A stretch of DNA of 64,000 nt from JAQBDA01 sp963709875 (GCA_963709875.1 CAVPYB010000011.1:62001-126000), one strand, 5' to 3'. Shown: positions 35,879 through 44,330, counted from the first letter of the stretch. The notes: generated by a model from the letters alone, not told the origin. Translations and numbers: made by a program.

Positions 35879-36649
35879 TCAGGGTTTTACTGCCCGCGTT
35901 GATATGAACAGCGGCGTGTACTGGCAGAGGACATTCTCCGGGTCGATATCCTCGAAAAATCCTGTCAGCACAAAGCCTGCCTGCAGCTGACCGCCGATCT
36001 GTTCTTCGAGTGTATGGCTGAACTCCAATGGCAGATCCTGGTCGATCCACTGCTGGCGTTCAGCGTCGGTCAGGCTCTCCAGGTCGGAATATGGCAGGCT
36101 GTGTTTGACTTCTAATTCTCCCTCATCCAGCTTGAATAAATCGAAGATGTACATCACCGGGTTTGTGATACCTGCCAGCAGGATGCCGCCATGGCGCAGC
36201 ACCCGGTAAGCCTCTCGCCAGACGGGCAGCACCTCAGGAGCAAATACGTTGGATACGGGGTGGAAGATAAGGTCGAATGACCCATCCTGAAACATGTGCA
36301 GGTCTGCCATATCCCCTTCGACAGTCTGGATGCGCAGCCCGTCACGCGCCGCGACTTGCCGGTCTCTATCCAGCTGGGCTGGTGAGTTGTCCAATACGGT
36401 GACATAGGCACCTGCCGCAGCCAGGATCGGTCCCTGCTGCCCACCGCCGGAGGCCAGACAGAGCACGTCAATACCGTTTAGATCAGGTGGGAACCAGCTG
36501 TGCGGCACCGGGATGGTCGGGGTAAGCAACAGCGACCATTCCCCATTCCGGGCTGCAGCGATCTCTTCTGCCGTCACCGGGATGGTCCATTCGTTGCCCC
36601 TCTCCACCTCTTTATCCCAGGCCATGCGGTTGTATGCTCGAATATCCAT
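35879..36649 (-). CDS. Class I SAM methyltransferase
   Basis: Methyltransferase of 256 residues beginning MDIRAYNRMAWDKEVERG. The SAM site is VLCLASGGGQQGPILAAAGAYVT; later motifs are FDLIFHPVSNVF and GGILLAGITNPVMYI. ATG 36649 is preceded by TTTGGAGAAGC; the frame is open to 36769 but those residues are not domain-like. Convergent with the TehB-like gene. Confidence 0.85.
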   Translation of the reverse strand: MDIRAYNRMAWDKEVERGNEWTIPVTAEEIAAARNGEWSLLLTPTIPVPHSWFPPDLNGIDVLCLASGGGQQGPILAAAGAYVTVLDNSPAQLDRDRQVAARDGLRIQTVEGDMADLHMFQDGSFDLIFHPVSNVFAPEVLPVWREAYRVLRHGGILLAGITNPVMYIFDLFKLDEGELEVKHSLPYSDLESLTDAERQQWIDQDLPLEFSHTLEEQIGGQLQAGFVLTGFFEDIDPENVLCQYTPLFISTRAVKP

Positions 36650-36781
36650 GCTTCTCCAAATGGATAAGAACCGAGGGGTGACTTCCCCGGCTCTTTGATC
36701 GTCAGAAGTTACACAGTTCACGAGGGAATTGCAACTCTCGCCCAAGTGCGTAAGCCCCAATACTATCAATGTGTATGAAGA

Positions 36782-37195
36782 TCAGGATGTTTTGCGTTTG
36801 ACCAGGGTCAGAGTATTTCCACCTTCAGGTGAATACTCATAATGGAGTTCGTCCACCATCTTCCGCATCAGGAAAACACCAACACCGCGCTGTTTTAGAT
36901 CTTCCAACGGAATATTCACCTGCGGGCTTGGAACGTTCTGTGGGTCAAATGGATCGCCATTATCTCGCAGAATTACAGTCAGCCCATGATCATCGACAAC
37001 CACAGAACATTCCATCGATCCACGATCCTCACCGCCGTACGCGTGATCTATGATATTGCTGCAGGCTTCGTCAACCGCGAGTTGGACAGCGTAGACGGCT
37101 TTCTCATTCAAGCCTGCCGATCTTGCCGCACGGCTGACGAATTCGCTGATCTGGGGAAGACTCTCAAATCGCCCCGGAAAGGAAAAGGTCTCCAT
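36782..37195 (-). CDS. Anti-sigma factor kinase, RsbW-like
   Basis: GHKL-fold serine kinase of 137 residues. The N box is DEACSNIIDHAYGG, the G1 box LRDNGDPFDP and the G2 box GVGVFLMRKMVDEL. It would sequester a sigma factor and phosphorylate the STAS-domain antagonist encoded immediately upstream. No sigma-factor or phosphatase gene is in the window. Confidence 0.9.
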   Translation of the reverse strand: METFSFPGRFESLPQISEFVSRAARSAGLNEKAVYAVQLAVDEACSNIIDHAYGGEDRGSMECSVVVDDHGLTVILRDNGDPFDPQNVPSPQVNIPLEDLKQRGVGVFLMRKMVDELHYEYSPEGGNTLTLVKRKTS

Positions 37196-37218
37196 CCTGG
37201 TAATGACACCAATAAGGT

Positions 37219-37554
37219 TTAAAAACTACCAACTGCTGCAGTCAGGTCGTTGTAGATTTTGAAATAGCTTCCCATACCAACCAGGTCAAGGGATTCGCGG
37301 ATATTCTCCTGAACATTGACCAGGATCACCTCACCGCGCTTATAGCGCTTGCACTTTTTCTGTGCATCGATGAGCACCCACCAACCTTTGCTGGACATGA
37401 AGTTAACATCGGTCATATCGAAGACGATTTTAAAACGCCCGCCCTCGATCAGCGAGTTCATGGCCTCCTCCAGTTGAGGCGCTGTGCTGCTGTCTATCCG
37501 CCCATTAGCACTGACTACATCACAGCGTTTATGCTCTGTAGTAATTACTTCCAT
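37219..37554 (-). CDS. STAS-domain anti-sigma factor antagonist
   Basis: RsbV/SpoIIAA-like partner of the kinase, 111 residues. The phosphorylation site region reads DVNFMSSKGWWVLIDA, in which one of the two serines would be the acceptor. GAGAGGAGGAGCG immediately precedes ATG 37554, so the GTG/ATG-rich extension to 37569 is not the start. The kinase gene begins 23 nt downstream. Confidence 0.88.
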   Translation of the reverse strand: MEVITTEHKRCDVVSANGRIDSSTAPQLEEAMNSLIEGGRFKIVFDMTDVNFMSSKGWWVLIDAQKKCKRYKRGEVILVNVQENIRESLDLVGMGSYFKIYNDLTAAVGSF

Positions 37555-37626
37555 CGCTCCTCCTCTCATTCACATGCAGCTATTTTGGGACGCGTGGATT
37601 ATATCACGACAAAGTACGCGATTGTG

Positions 37627-38094
37627 TTAGCGACCACCCTTCATCATACGCCCCATCATACCAAACATAAACCCGACAGTCGTCAGCGCGGCGATCACCA
37701 GCTTGGTCCTGTCCAGAATAGGCTCGACACGCACGCCTTCCGGGCTGGATATTACCAGTGCAACCGGTCTGGAGAAGGTGTAGCCACCACCGCCACCACC
37801 CATGCCCGCACCTTCGGATGGAGGACCAGCCTCCGGCTTTGTTTCGCTAACCTCTGCCTCTTCTTCCGGTTCGGGTTTGAAGGTGCCCATCCCCATACCC
37901 AGACCGAAACCCATCCCGGTTACTACTTCTGCAGTCGGGATGATCAGCACATCACCACTCTTTATCGGTTTTCCGTAGACAGCTTCTACACCCCCACTGT
38001 TTACTAAGTTGTCCATCGTCTTGTGAATATTTGCTGCACCTTGGGTGATATCCTGAGCCTCAAGATTGAGGTTGATTTTTCCTTCGTTAGGCAT
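37627..38094 (-). CDS. GerW/YtfJ-family protein
   Basis: A 155-residue protein of the GerW sporulation-protein family. The core GKPIKSGDVLIIPTAEVVTGMGFG is the family hallmark; a Glu/Pro-rich linker, a glycine patch (GAGMGGGGGG) and a predicted C-terminal hydrophobic segment ending MMGRMMKGG follow. In non-spore formers the role is unknown. It is the last of three small co-directional genes. Confidence 0.85.
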   Translation of the reverse strand: MPNEGKINLNLEAQDITQGAANIHKTMDNLVNSGGVEAVYGKPIKSGDVLIIPTAEVVTGMGFGLGMGMGTFKPEPEEEAEVSETKPEAGPPSEGAGMGGGGGGYTFSRPVALVISSPEGVRVEPILDRTKLVIAALTTVGFMFGMMGRMMKGGR

Positions 38095-38098
38095 CTTT

Positions 38099-38389
38099 CT
38101 AACTCCTTTCCTTATACAGAATACTGCTGACCAGCCAGGTCAGCAGGACGATCATCAGTCCACTGCCGAATATTGCAATCTGGATGCGGCGAGTGACATC
38201 AACCACCGGGATGACAGTCTCTTCTCCATCCGAGTTGATTGCCAGTACTGATACCGGTCTGTTCCACGTTAAGCCGCCATTGATCTGCGGCATCCTCACT
38301 CCCACCGATTGGTAGAAAGGAATGATCCTGTTCTTGCCGATGACAATCGGTTCTCCGGCTCTGGTCTCGATTTGCAGCCTGGATGACAT
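38099..38389 (-). CDS. Small membrane protein with GerW-like N-terminus
   Basis: Of 96 residues; the N-terminal half (GEPIVIGKNRIIPFYQSVGV) resembles the first strands of GerW proteins, and one transmembrane helix lies near the C-terminus (IAIFGSGLMIVLLTWLVSSI). ATG 38389 starts 4 nt after the stop of the upstream gene; a longer frame to 38437 would overlap it. GerW-like gene follows after 4 nt. Function unknown; the pair may interact at the membrane. Confidence 0.6.
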   Translation of the reverse strand: MSSRLQIETRAGEPIVIGKNRIIPFYQSVGVRMPQINGGLTWNRPVSVLAINSDGEETVIPVVDVTRRIQIAIFGSGLMIVLLTWLVSSILYKERS

Positions 38390-38393
38390 GGCC

Positions 38394-38780
38394 TCATTCC
38401 TCCTTATCTGTTGCTGTCTGACCAGCCTCCTCTTCACCCTTATGCCTCAGGTGAGTGGCGGCTCTTTCGAGCTCGGTGCTGGCGATTTGCAGCACTTTCA
38501 GCAGCTCTTCTCGCAGCTGCTCCGTAGTCTCTCCAGTGCGCACACGCTCGGCGAATTCATCAAAATCAGTTTTCAGCTGCTGACCGGCGGGGCTCTGCTG
38601 CAGTTTTTCGACCTCGTTTTTCAAGGTCGCAGTCATATCCGAGAGCCCTTCTTCGATTTCAGACTGCACTTTTTTCCGTTCGGGATTATCCCAGGCTGCC
38701 CGAATCGTACCTGCCAGGCTCTGTCCGAGCTGGTGAAATGCGTCTACCAGGCTATCTTTTTCGGGGGGTGTTTCGCTCAT
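38394..38780 (-). CDS. Acidic helical protein, unknown function
   Basis: Of 128 residues, strongly helical and charged, with heptad-like stretches (EIEEGLSDMTATLKNEVEKL, TTEQLREELLKVLQIASTEL). No catalytic motif is recognised. It heads the three-gene run with the two GerW-like genes, spaced 4 nt from the next. Confidence 0.6.
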   Translation of the reverse strand: MSETPPEKDSLVDAFHQLGQSLAGTIRAAWDNPERKKVQSEIEEGLSDMTATLKNEVEKLQQSPAGQQLKTDFDEFAERVRTGETTEQLREELLKVLQIASTELERAATHLRHKGEEEAGQTATDKEE

Positions 38781-38977
38781 CAGAATACTCCTTCGTTAAG
38801 TATGGTTGGCTTAATATATACGGATTTATCTCTCGGGGGTTGTATCAGCCATAATATAGTTTAATACTCTCAGAATTATAACATTTTGCTCTCAGGTGCA
38901 AAATCCAATGAGTCTTGTAGGCGACTGCCAAGTGTGGCATACTCGATACACGTAGGCTATAGGAAGGAGAGAGATTA

Positions 38978-39310
38978 ATGGAGAGGGATGTTTATATTCG
39001 CCGATGGGAGGGGGAAGCACTGCCCTCTGAGAGTGAGCTGCGCAGGCTGATGCAGATAGAAGGATTGCACCCATATTCGTGGTCGAATGGCCCTGGCGAT
39101 TTGTACGCAGCTCACAGCCACAGCTACAACAAAGTCATCTATGTCCTCCGGGGGACGATCACCTTCGGTCTGCCAAAGAGCGGGGAGCAGCTATCACTGG
39201 GTCCAGGAGACCAGTTGGGGCTGCCGGCAGGAACAGTCCACAACGCAGTGGTCGGTCCGCAAGGCGTAACCTGTCTGGAAGCCCAGCTTATCCGGCGAGA
39301 GGGGATGTAA
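38978..39310 (+). CDS. Cupin-domain protein
   Basis: Single cupin barrel of 110 residues. The metal motif HSHSYNKVIYVLRG and second motif LPAGTVHNAVV are present, so a metal ion is probably bound. Sensor or small-molecule enzyme; substrate unknown. Its stop TAA shares a base with the ATG of the next gene. Confidence 0.8.
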   Translation: MERDVYIRRWEGEALPSESELRRLMQIEGLHPYSWSNGPGDLYAAHSHSYNKVIYVLRGTITFGLPKSGEQLSLGPGDQLGLPAGTVHNAVVGPQGVTCLEAQLIRREGM

Positions 39311-39861
39311 TGAGCTATCCGCTTGCCAGCCTGTCGACTGTCGGGTTTCGCCGGATATTCATCCCAATGCTTTTGCTGACATTTGGAATGATGTTGGTTA
39401 TGAATTTTGTTGCAGTTCCTTTGGAGACGGATGCAGCGCCTTATGGGATCATCTCCTATGAATTGGCTGGCAGTGCGTCCCGCTCAGCAAAGATAGTGGC
39501 TTCCTGGGATGACACTGCCCGCCTACGTGCATCGTTCAGCCTGGGATTGGATTACCTGTTCCTGGTGATCTATTCGACGACGATTGGTCTGGCTTGCGTG
39601 TGGGCAGCAAGCATCCTGAGATCCAACGGCTGGCGGATGGCTGTTATCGGGAGCCCGTTAGCCTGGGGATTGTGGCTGGCGGCAGCCCTGGATGCCCTTG
39701 AGAACGCCGGGCTTACCATCATCTTGTTTGGCGGCGATGCACTGTGCTGGGCGCCCATTGCACGCTGGGCTGCGCTCGCCAAGTTTGCCATAATCCTTGT
39801 CGGGATAACTTATGCATTCCTGGGTTTGATCGTATCTCTGGCGAATAGAACTGGGAAATGA
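39310..39861 (+). CDS. Four-helix integral membrane protein, unknown
   Basis: Of 183 residues with four hydrophobic helices (FIPMLLLTFGMMLVMNFV, LFLVIYSTTIGLACVWAA, PLAWGLWLAAALDALENAG, FAIILVGITYAFLGLIV). No family recognised. Starts at the TAATG junction with the cupin gene, so it is coupled to it. Confidence 0.65.
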   Translation: MSYPLASLSTVGFRRIFIPMLLLTFGMMLVMNFVAVPLETDAAPYGIISYELAGSASRSAKIVASWDDTARLRASFSLGLDYLFLVIYSTTIGLACVWAASILRSNGWRMAVIGSPLAWGLWLAAALDALENAGLTIILFGGDALCWAPIARWAALAKFAIILVGITYAFLGLIVSLANRTGK

Positions 39862-39943
39862 GCCGAGCGGATGCCTTGCTCGCGACTGGTTGGTAGTTTG
39901 GACGTATATCTTTCCAGAGATACAAATTCGAAGGAGATAAGCA

Positions 39944-40810
39944 ATGAACTACAGACCGATACTTATAATTGTCGTCGTCCTGTCCCTGACAGCGTTAGCG
40001 TGTGGAGTAACCGTCGATTTGCCTGGCAGGGATATTAAGACCGGACCTACAGTGACGGAGGATATCCTGGTCACTGTTTCGGAGCCGGACGAACCGGTTG
40101 ATGTGACCATTGACTTCGGTGGAGGGGAATTGGAGATCCAATCCGGAGCACAGCACGCAGTGATCGATGGGGTTGTGCGCTATAACGTAAGGGATTTAAA
40201 GCCCGAGATTACTATCGATGGCAGCAGCGTGCGCCTGGAAACCGGAAATTTGGAGATCTCGGGGTTCCCGACCTTTGGCGATAATTACGTGAACGAGTGG
40301 AAGCTGCGGTTGGGCGATATGCCATTAAACCTGCTGATCAATTCCGGCGCTTACAAGGGTGAGATCGAGCTAGGTGGATTATCTATACTATCGCTGGAAG
40401 TGACCGATGGTGCCGCAGATGTCGACCTGCGCTTCACGAAACCCAATCTTATAAAAATGGACACACTGCGCTACCAGACAGGCGCATCATCCGTCAAGCT
40501 GCTCGGACTGGGGAATGCCAACACTGACCGGCTGATCTTCAAGAGCGGTGCAGGAGATTACACGCTGGATTTCTCTGGGGACATGCAGATGGATATGGAT
40601 GTAACCATCGATTCCGGTATGAGCAGCATCGAGCTGATCGTGCCGAGCGGTGTGCCTGTGGAGGTCCGCTATGATGGTGGTTTGTCGAATGTGGATTACA
40701 GTGGTGATTGGCAAAGATCGGGGAATGACTATTACCAGGAAGGCAATGGGCCGGGCATCATTGTGAATGTCAATCTAGGCGCAGGTAATCTGATACTCCG
40801 CAACCGGTAG
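39944..40810 (+). CDS. Lipoprotein with toastrack/LiaF-like domain
   Basis: Of 288 residues. A signal peptide ends in LTALAC (lipobox). The remainder consists of repeated short beta strands (DFGGGELEIQSG, INSGAYKGEIELGGL, KSGAGDYTLDFSG, DSGMSSIELIVPSGVPVEV), the pattern of toastrack/DUF2154 proteins of the LiaF type. Probably an envelope stress or adhesion function; inferred only. AAGGAGAT precedes ATG 39944. Confidence 0.75.
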   Translation: MNYRPILIIVVVLSLTALACGVTVDLPGRDIKTGPTVTEDILVTVSEPDEPVDVTIDFGGGELEIQSGAQHAVIDGVVRYNVRDLKPEITIDGSSVRLETGNLEISGFPTFGDNYVNEWKLRLGDMPLNLLINSGAYKGEIELGGLSILSLEVTDGAADVDLRFTKPNLIKMDTLRYQTGASSVKLLGLGNANTDRLIFKSGAGDYTLDFSGDMQMDMDVTIDSGMSSIELIVPSGVPVEVRYDGGLSNVDYSGDWQRSGNDYYQEGNGPGIIVNVNLGAGNLILRNR

Positions 40811-40837
40811 TCACTACGAACTGCGTCAGTTCTAAGC

Positions 40838-40871
40838 CAGAATGCCCCTTGATCCATCAAGGGGCATTCTG
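40838..40871 (+). terminator. Bidirectional hairpin terminator
   Basis: CAGAATGCCCCTTGAT pairs perfectly with its complement at 40856-40871, leaving a very short loop. It lies between the convergent lipoprotein and ferredoxin genes. Confidence 0.75.
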
Positions 40872-40893
40872 TTACGTACTATTTGGTCGGTCT

Positions 40894-41292
40894 TTAGTCT
40901 AGAGCAGAATATCCAGGTCCGTCGGTGAAATAGTCGTAGTTCGGCTGGATGTCCGGTGTGAGGTCGACGACTTCGCCAGAATCTAACTCGTGAACACTTT
41001 CGAGGACAACCTCCTCGCCATGATGGTTTGTCCCCTCATAATGACCGGTAATTCCGACTCGGCTGATGTACTCGCCACCTTTGGCTTCATAGGCAGTGGG
41101 TACTTCATCCTCGGTGAAGATCGCCTCGTAGGGGCATTCGGGGATGCACGCGCCGCAATCGATGCAAGTATCTGGGTCGATGTAATACCAGGGCCATTCT
41201 TCAGCCGGTTTGCCCGGGATGATGCATTCTACCGGGCATACTTCGACACAGCCGCCATCGCGCAAGCATAAGCTGGTAATGATGTGTGTCAT
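40894..41292 (-). CDS. Ferredoxin with C-terminal extension (2x 4Fe-4S type)
   Basis: Of 132 residues. Cysteine motifs CLRDGGCVEVCPVECI and CIDCGACIPECPYEAI bind two iron-sulfur clusters, the first with an insertion between its first two cysteines as in 7Fe/8Fe ferredoxins. About 65 extra residues, acidic, follow the clusters. Electron carrier; partner unknown. Confidence 0.88.
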   Translation of the reverse strand: MTHIITSLCLRDGGCVEVCPVECIIPGKPAEEWPWYYIDPDTCIDCGACIPECPYEAIFTEDEVPTAYEAKGGEYISRVGITGHYEGTNHHGEEVVLESVHELDSGEVVDLTPDIQPNYDYFTDGPGYSALD

Positions 41293-41570
41293 AGAATTGA
41301 CCTCCGTGAGTGATGATGAGAATTACTTTTCAGGTGAGGATAATTGTACCTCAAATATATATGGCGCGGAAAAATAAATACAAAATGTGACAAACGATCA
41401 TTCAAATAGGGATATTCGATATACTACCCGGAGCTTCGCGAATGCCCGGCCACCAGGTCGTTATTGCGAAGTATCGGGCAGGTAAATGGGATGATAATGG
41501 TAGAATATAGCGTCGACCGTGTTGATAAAGCTGACTGAATGTGCTCAGAACTCACTGGGGAGGATTCTCT

Positions 41571-42381
41571 ATGACAATCGATATTTCCGCACTATGGGAT
41601 TATAGCAAGCCTGAACTGAGCGAACAACGCTTTCTCTCCCTGCTGGCAACTGCATCCGAAGAGGATACCTTAATCCTAAAAATGCAAATCGCGCGCGACG
41701 TATGGAATTCGTCGTAACTTTACTCGTGCTCAAGAGATCCTTGCCGAAATAGAGCCGCAAATCCCGCGTGCGGGAGACGAGGCGAGGGCGCGCTACTATC
41801 TTGAATTGGGGCGCACGTACTCATCTGCTGTCCATGCTCCCGAGTCACAAACCTCCGAGGTCAGGGAACTGGCGTGTTCCGCTTACACCCTTGCCGTCGA
41901 CATTGCAAAAGAGGCACAGCTGGATTACCTGGCTATCGATGCGCTCCATATGATGACCTTCGTGGATACCTCACCTGAAGAACAGCTTGAATGGAATTAT
42001 AAGGCCCTTGCGCTGATGGATTCTACTACCCAAGAGGAAGCCAAAAAATGGGAAGGCTCCCTCCGCAACAACACAGGCTATGCACTTCACAGCCTGGGAC
42101 GCTATGAGGATGCACTCCAGGAATTCGAAATGGCGCTGGCGGTTCGCCAGCGGAGCGGCGATCCCGAATCGATACGCATTGCATATTGGATGATTGCATG
42201 GACGCTGCGCGCGCTGGGTCGCTTGAGCGAGGCCCTTGAGATTTAACTGCGGCTTGAGAGAGAATGCGATGAGGCAGGGGCACCCGATCCGTATGTATTC
42301 GAGGAACTCGAGCTCCTCTATCGAGAGCTCAATGACCCCAAGATGGCCGAGCTTTATGCAGCCCGTCAAAAGGCAGCCTAA
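41571..42381 (+). pseudogene. TPR-repeat protein with one frame break and one in-frame stop
   Basis: Helical repeat protein of about 270 residues. The first 41 residues (MTIDISALWDYSKPEL...) are in one frame, and from about 41697 the gene runs in the next (RTYGIRRNFTRAQEILAEIEPQ). One extra base in GCGCGCGACG explains it. TPR-like units follow (NNTGYALHSLGRYEDALQEF, YWMIAWTLRALGRLSEALEI). A TAA at 42244-42246 interrupts the frame, which then continues LRLERECDEAGAPDPY to a second stop at 42379-42381. Two lesions make real loss of function plausible. GGGGAGG precedes ATG 41571. Confidence 0.7.
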
Positions 42382-42473
42382 GAGGACAAAAAATCGGCTC
42401 TCTGGGAATCACCGTGGTGCAAGGGTTCCAAATCTGCCACCTGTCACGGCAACTCCCAATGACCCAAAAAATC

Positions 42474-42502
42474 TTGACAATATATGTCTTTATCTGTATG
42501 AT
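42474..42502 (+). promoter_or_regulatory. Near-consensus sigma-70 promoter of sodN
   Basis: TTGACA (42474-42479), a 17-nt spacer and TATGAT (42497-42502). One base from full consensus, the strongest promoter seen in the window. Predicted start near 42509, giving a leader of about 70 nt to the sodN ATG. Confidence 0.8.
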
Positions 42503-42526
42503 GAGGTTGGTTTTTTCAATAACCTC

Positions 42527-42541
42527 GCAGAATAATTCTGC
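42527..42541 (+). promoter_or_regulatory. Perfect 7-1-7 palindrome, Fur-family-type operator
   Basis: GCAGAAT-A-ATTCTGC is a perfect inverted repeat of the 7-1-7 form used by Fur, PerR and Zur regulators, whose cores share AATnATT. It lies about 18-33 nt downstream of the predicted transcription start of sodN, so a bound repressor would block elongation or initiation. The regulator could be a nickel-sensing Fur-family protein such as Nur; none is encoded in the window. Just upstream GAGGTT (42503-42508) pairs with AACCTC (42521-42526). Confidence 0.55.
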
Positions 42542-42578
42542 ATCCAATAATAATTTCATAATAATGAAGGAGGTTTCT

Positions 42579-43079
42579 ATGTTCTACAAGCTTGTTCAGC
42601 TGCTGGACACTAATTTCGGATTGGAAGAAGCCAGCGCCCATTGTGATATCCCCTGTGGTATCTACGATCCAATTACGGCTCAGATCGCAGCATTGACCGT
42701 GGTGCGCATGATGGACCTTATGGCCGACCTTGTGGAAAAGGGCGACCAGCATGATTCGGCTTACCAGAATGCGATGTCTCGGTATATTACCGTGAAGGAA
42801 GAGCACGCGGAGAAAGCCAAGCATGAAGTTCGCATCATATGGGGCGATTATATCAAGCCCATGCACGCTGAGAAGCACCCCGGTGTGAACGATGTCGTAC
42901 ACAAGATCATGCTGTTAGGCTCGAAGACCCGCCAGACAGCCGACCGGGAAGCTGCCGTCCAGCTTGTCGAGGCGATCAACGAGTTTGCGGAGATCTTCTG
43001 GGATACCAAGGGCGTCGCCACCAAGCGGGCGAAAGCTCCTTACAACCCGCCATTGGAAATGGTGTATCCTAACTTATAA
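42579..43079 (+). CDS. sodN: Nickel superoxide dismutase
   Basis: Converts superoxide to oxygen and hydrogen peroxide with a nickel centre. The 166-residue precursor has a 20-residue leader (to LEEASA) and then the nickel hook HCDIPCGIY, in which His21, Cys22 and Cys26 of the precursor become His1, Cys2 and Cys6 after cleavage. The four-helix-bundle body follows (TVVRMMDLMADL..., KEEHAEKAKHEVRIIWGDYIKP). AAGGAGGT at 42567-42574 gives a strong ribosome site. The maturation protease gene overlaps its stop by 1 nt. The frame is open from 42414 but those codons lie in the promoter. Confidence 0.96.
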   Translation: MFYKLVQLLDTNFGLEEASAHCDIPCGIYDPITAQIAALTVVRMMDLMADLVEKGDQHDSAYQNAMSRYITVKEEHAEKAKHEVRIIWGDYIKPMHAEKHPGVNDVVHKIMLLGSKTRQTADREAAVQLVEAINEFAEIFWDTKGVATKRAKAPYNPPLEMVYPNL

Positions 43080-43388
43080 TGCTGCAAATATTAAAGGTGA
43101 CCGGTGAGAGCCTGGCACCTGAGTACCGGGAAGGGGATTTTGTCCTAATCGCCAAAATCCCCTTCTTTTTGAATTGTCTCAAAGAAGACGATGTGATCGC
43201 CTTCCGCCATCCGGATTTCGGGGTGATGATCAAGAGAGTCGCTGCACTGGAGCCTGGTCAGGGACAAATATTCGTTATCGGGACTCATGAGCACAGTGTG
43301 GACAGCCGTCAATTCGGAACGATCCAGCGATCTGATCTGGTGGGGAAAGTGATCTGGCATATCCGCCAGCCAGGTAGCGCCGTGTTGA
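43079..43388 (+). CDS. sodX: SodX-like peptidase maturing nickel SOD (S26/LexA fold)
   Basis: Signal-peptidase-like serine protease that removes the nickel-SOD leader. The Ser-Lys dyad is visible: GESLAPEYREGDFVLI (Ser11) and GVMIKRVAAL (Lys52). It ends after GKVIWHIRQP in the family. The 3' boundary is unclear: the frame runs on without family resemblance to 43753, whereas one extra base near 43375 would give a stop at 43386-43388, as annotated here. The ATG overlaps the sodN stop. Confidence 0.8.
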
Positions 43389-44330
43389 ACGGCGTACTCC
43401 AACCGGCCGGTCATCTCCCCCCTGATTGTCATCTCATTTGGCATCCTGGCCGTATCGACGGCTTCTATATTCATCCGCTACGCGCAGGAATCTGTACCAT
43501 CATTGGTCATTGCTGCCTGGCGATTGTCGGTTGCCGGTCTGGTGCTGGCTCCGGTTGCTTATTCTCGCCAGCGCCGGGAGCTGACCGGTCTGAAGGCAAA
43601 AGAATGGGGTCTGGCACTGGCAGCCGGGTTATTCTTGGCGCTGCATTTTGCTACCTGGATCAGCTCGCTGGAATATACCACCGTTGCCAGCTCGGTTGTC
43701 CTGGTAACAACGACGCCGCTGTGGGTGGCGTTGCTGGCCCCGATTACGATTAAAGAACCGATTACACGACTGATCCTGCTGGGAATGCTTCTCGCCCTGG
43801 TCGGGGGGATCATCATCGGATTGAGCGATGCTTGCCAGGTCTCGTCCGGGGGTTTGGCATGCCCACCGCTGTCGGAGTTCATCCGCGGGAGCGCATTTAT
43901 CGGGGACCTTCTGGCGGTGGCCGGGGCAATTATGGCGGCGGGGTATGTCATTATCGGCCGGCGGCTGCGGAGCGACATGTCCCTGATCGGTTATATTTTT
44001 GTCGTATACAGCATGGCAGCGGTCGTGCTGGTGGTGATAATGCTCGCCTCAGGTGAATTTGCATTCGGCTACCCGGCCTCGGCATATGTATGGCTGATCC
44101 TTCTGGCATTGATCCCGCAGCTTCTGGGGCATTCATCCTTCAACTGGGCGCTGCGTTATCTCTCGGCTGCATATGTATCCATCACACTGTTGGGAGAGCC
44201 GATCGGAACGACTATCCTGGCCTATTTCCTGTTAGGTGAGACACCCTCAGGCGTGAAGATAATCGGTGCTATACTTATCCTGTTCGGTATTTTCATCGCT
44301 TCACAAAGCGAGAGTCGAAAGAGCGTATGA
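43389..44330 (+). CDS. EamA/DMT-family transporter
   Basis: Drug/metabolite exporter with about ten helices in two EamA repeats (IFIRYAQESVPSLVIAAWRL, and SAYVWLILLALIPQLLGHSSFNWALRYL). The frame is open from 43389 and the first helix (PLIVISFGILAVSTASIF) is encoded there, but no ATG, GTG or TTG occurs before 43503. The likely start is TTG 43385 in the neighbouring frame, with one extra C in the CCCCCC run at 43417-43422. Its stop overlaps the ftsK-like gene start (ATGA). Confidence 0.75.
   Translation, partial: TAYSNRPVISPLIVISFGILAVSTASIFIRYAQESVPSLVIAAWRLSVAGLVLAPVAYSRQRRELTGLKAKEWGLALAAGLFLALHFATWISSLEYTTVASSVVLVTTTPLWVALLAPITIKEPITRLILLGMLLALVGGIIIGLSDACQVSSGGLACPPLSEFIRGSAFIGDLLAVAGAIMAAGYVIIGRRLRSDMSLIGYIFVVYSMAAVVLVVIMLASGEFAFGYPASAYVWLILLALIPQLLGHSSFNWALRYLSAAYVSITLLGEPIGTTILAYFLLGETPSGVKIIGAILILFGIFIASQSESRKSV

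Noticed and set aside
42244..42246. TAA as a recoded sense codon (also at 61893)
   Set aside because: TAA is the normal stop of other intact genes here, such as sodN, lgt and cupin; two local nonsense changes are simpler.
43389..43753. SodX as a longer protein running to 43753
   Set aside because: The added residues are out of frame with, and overlap, clear EamA helices, and have no resemblance to the protease family.
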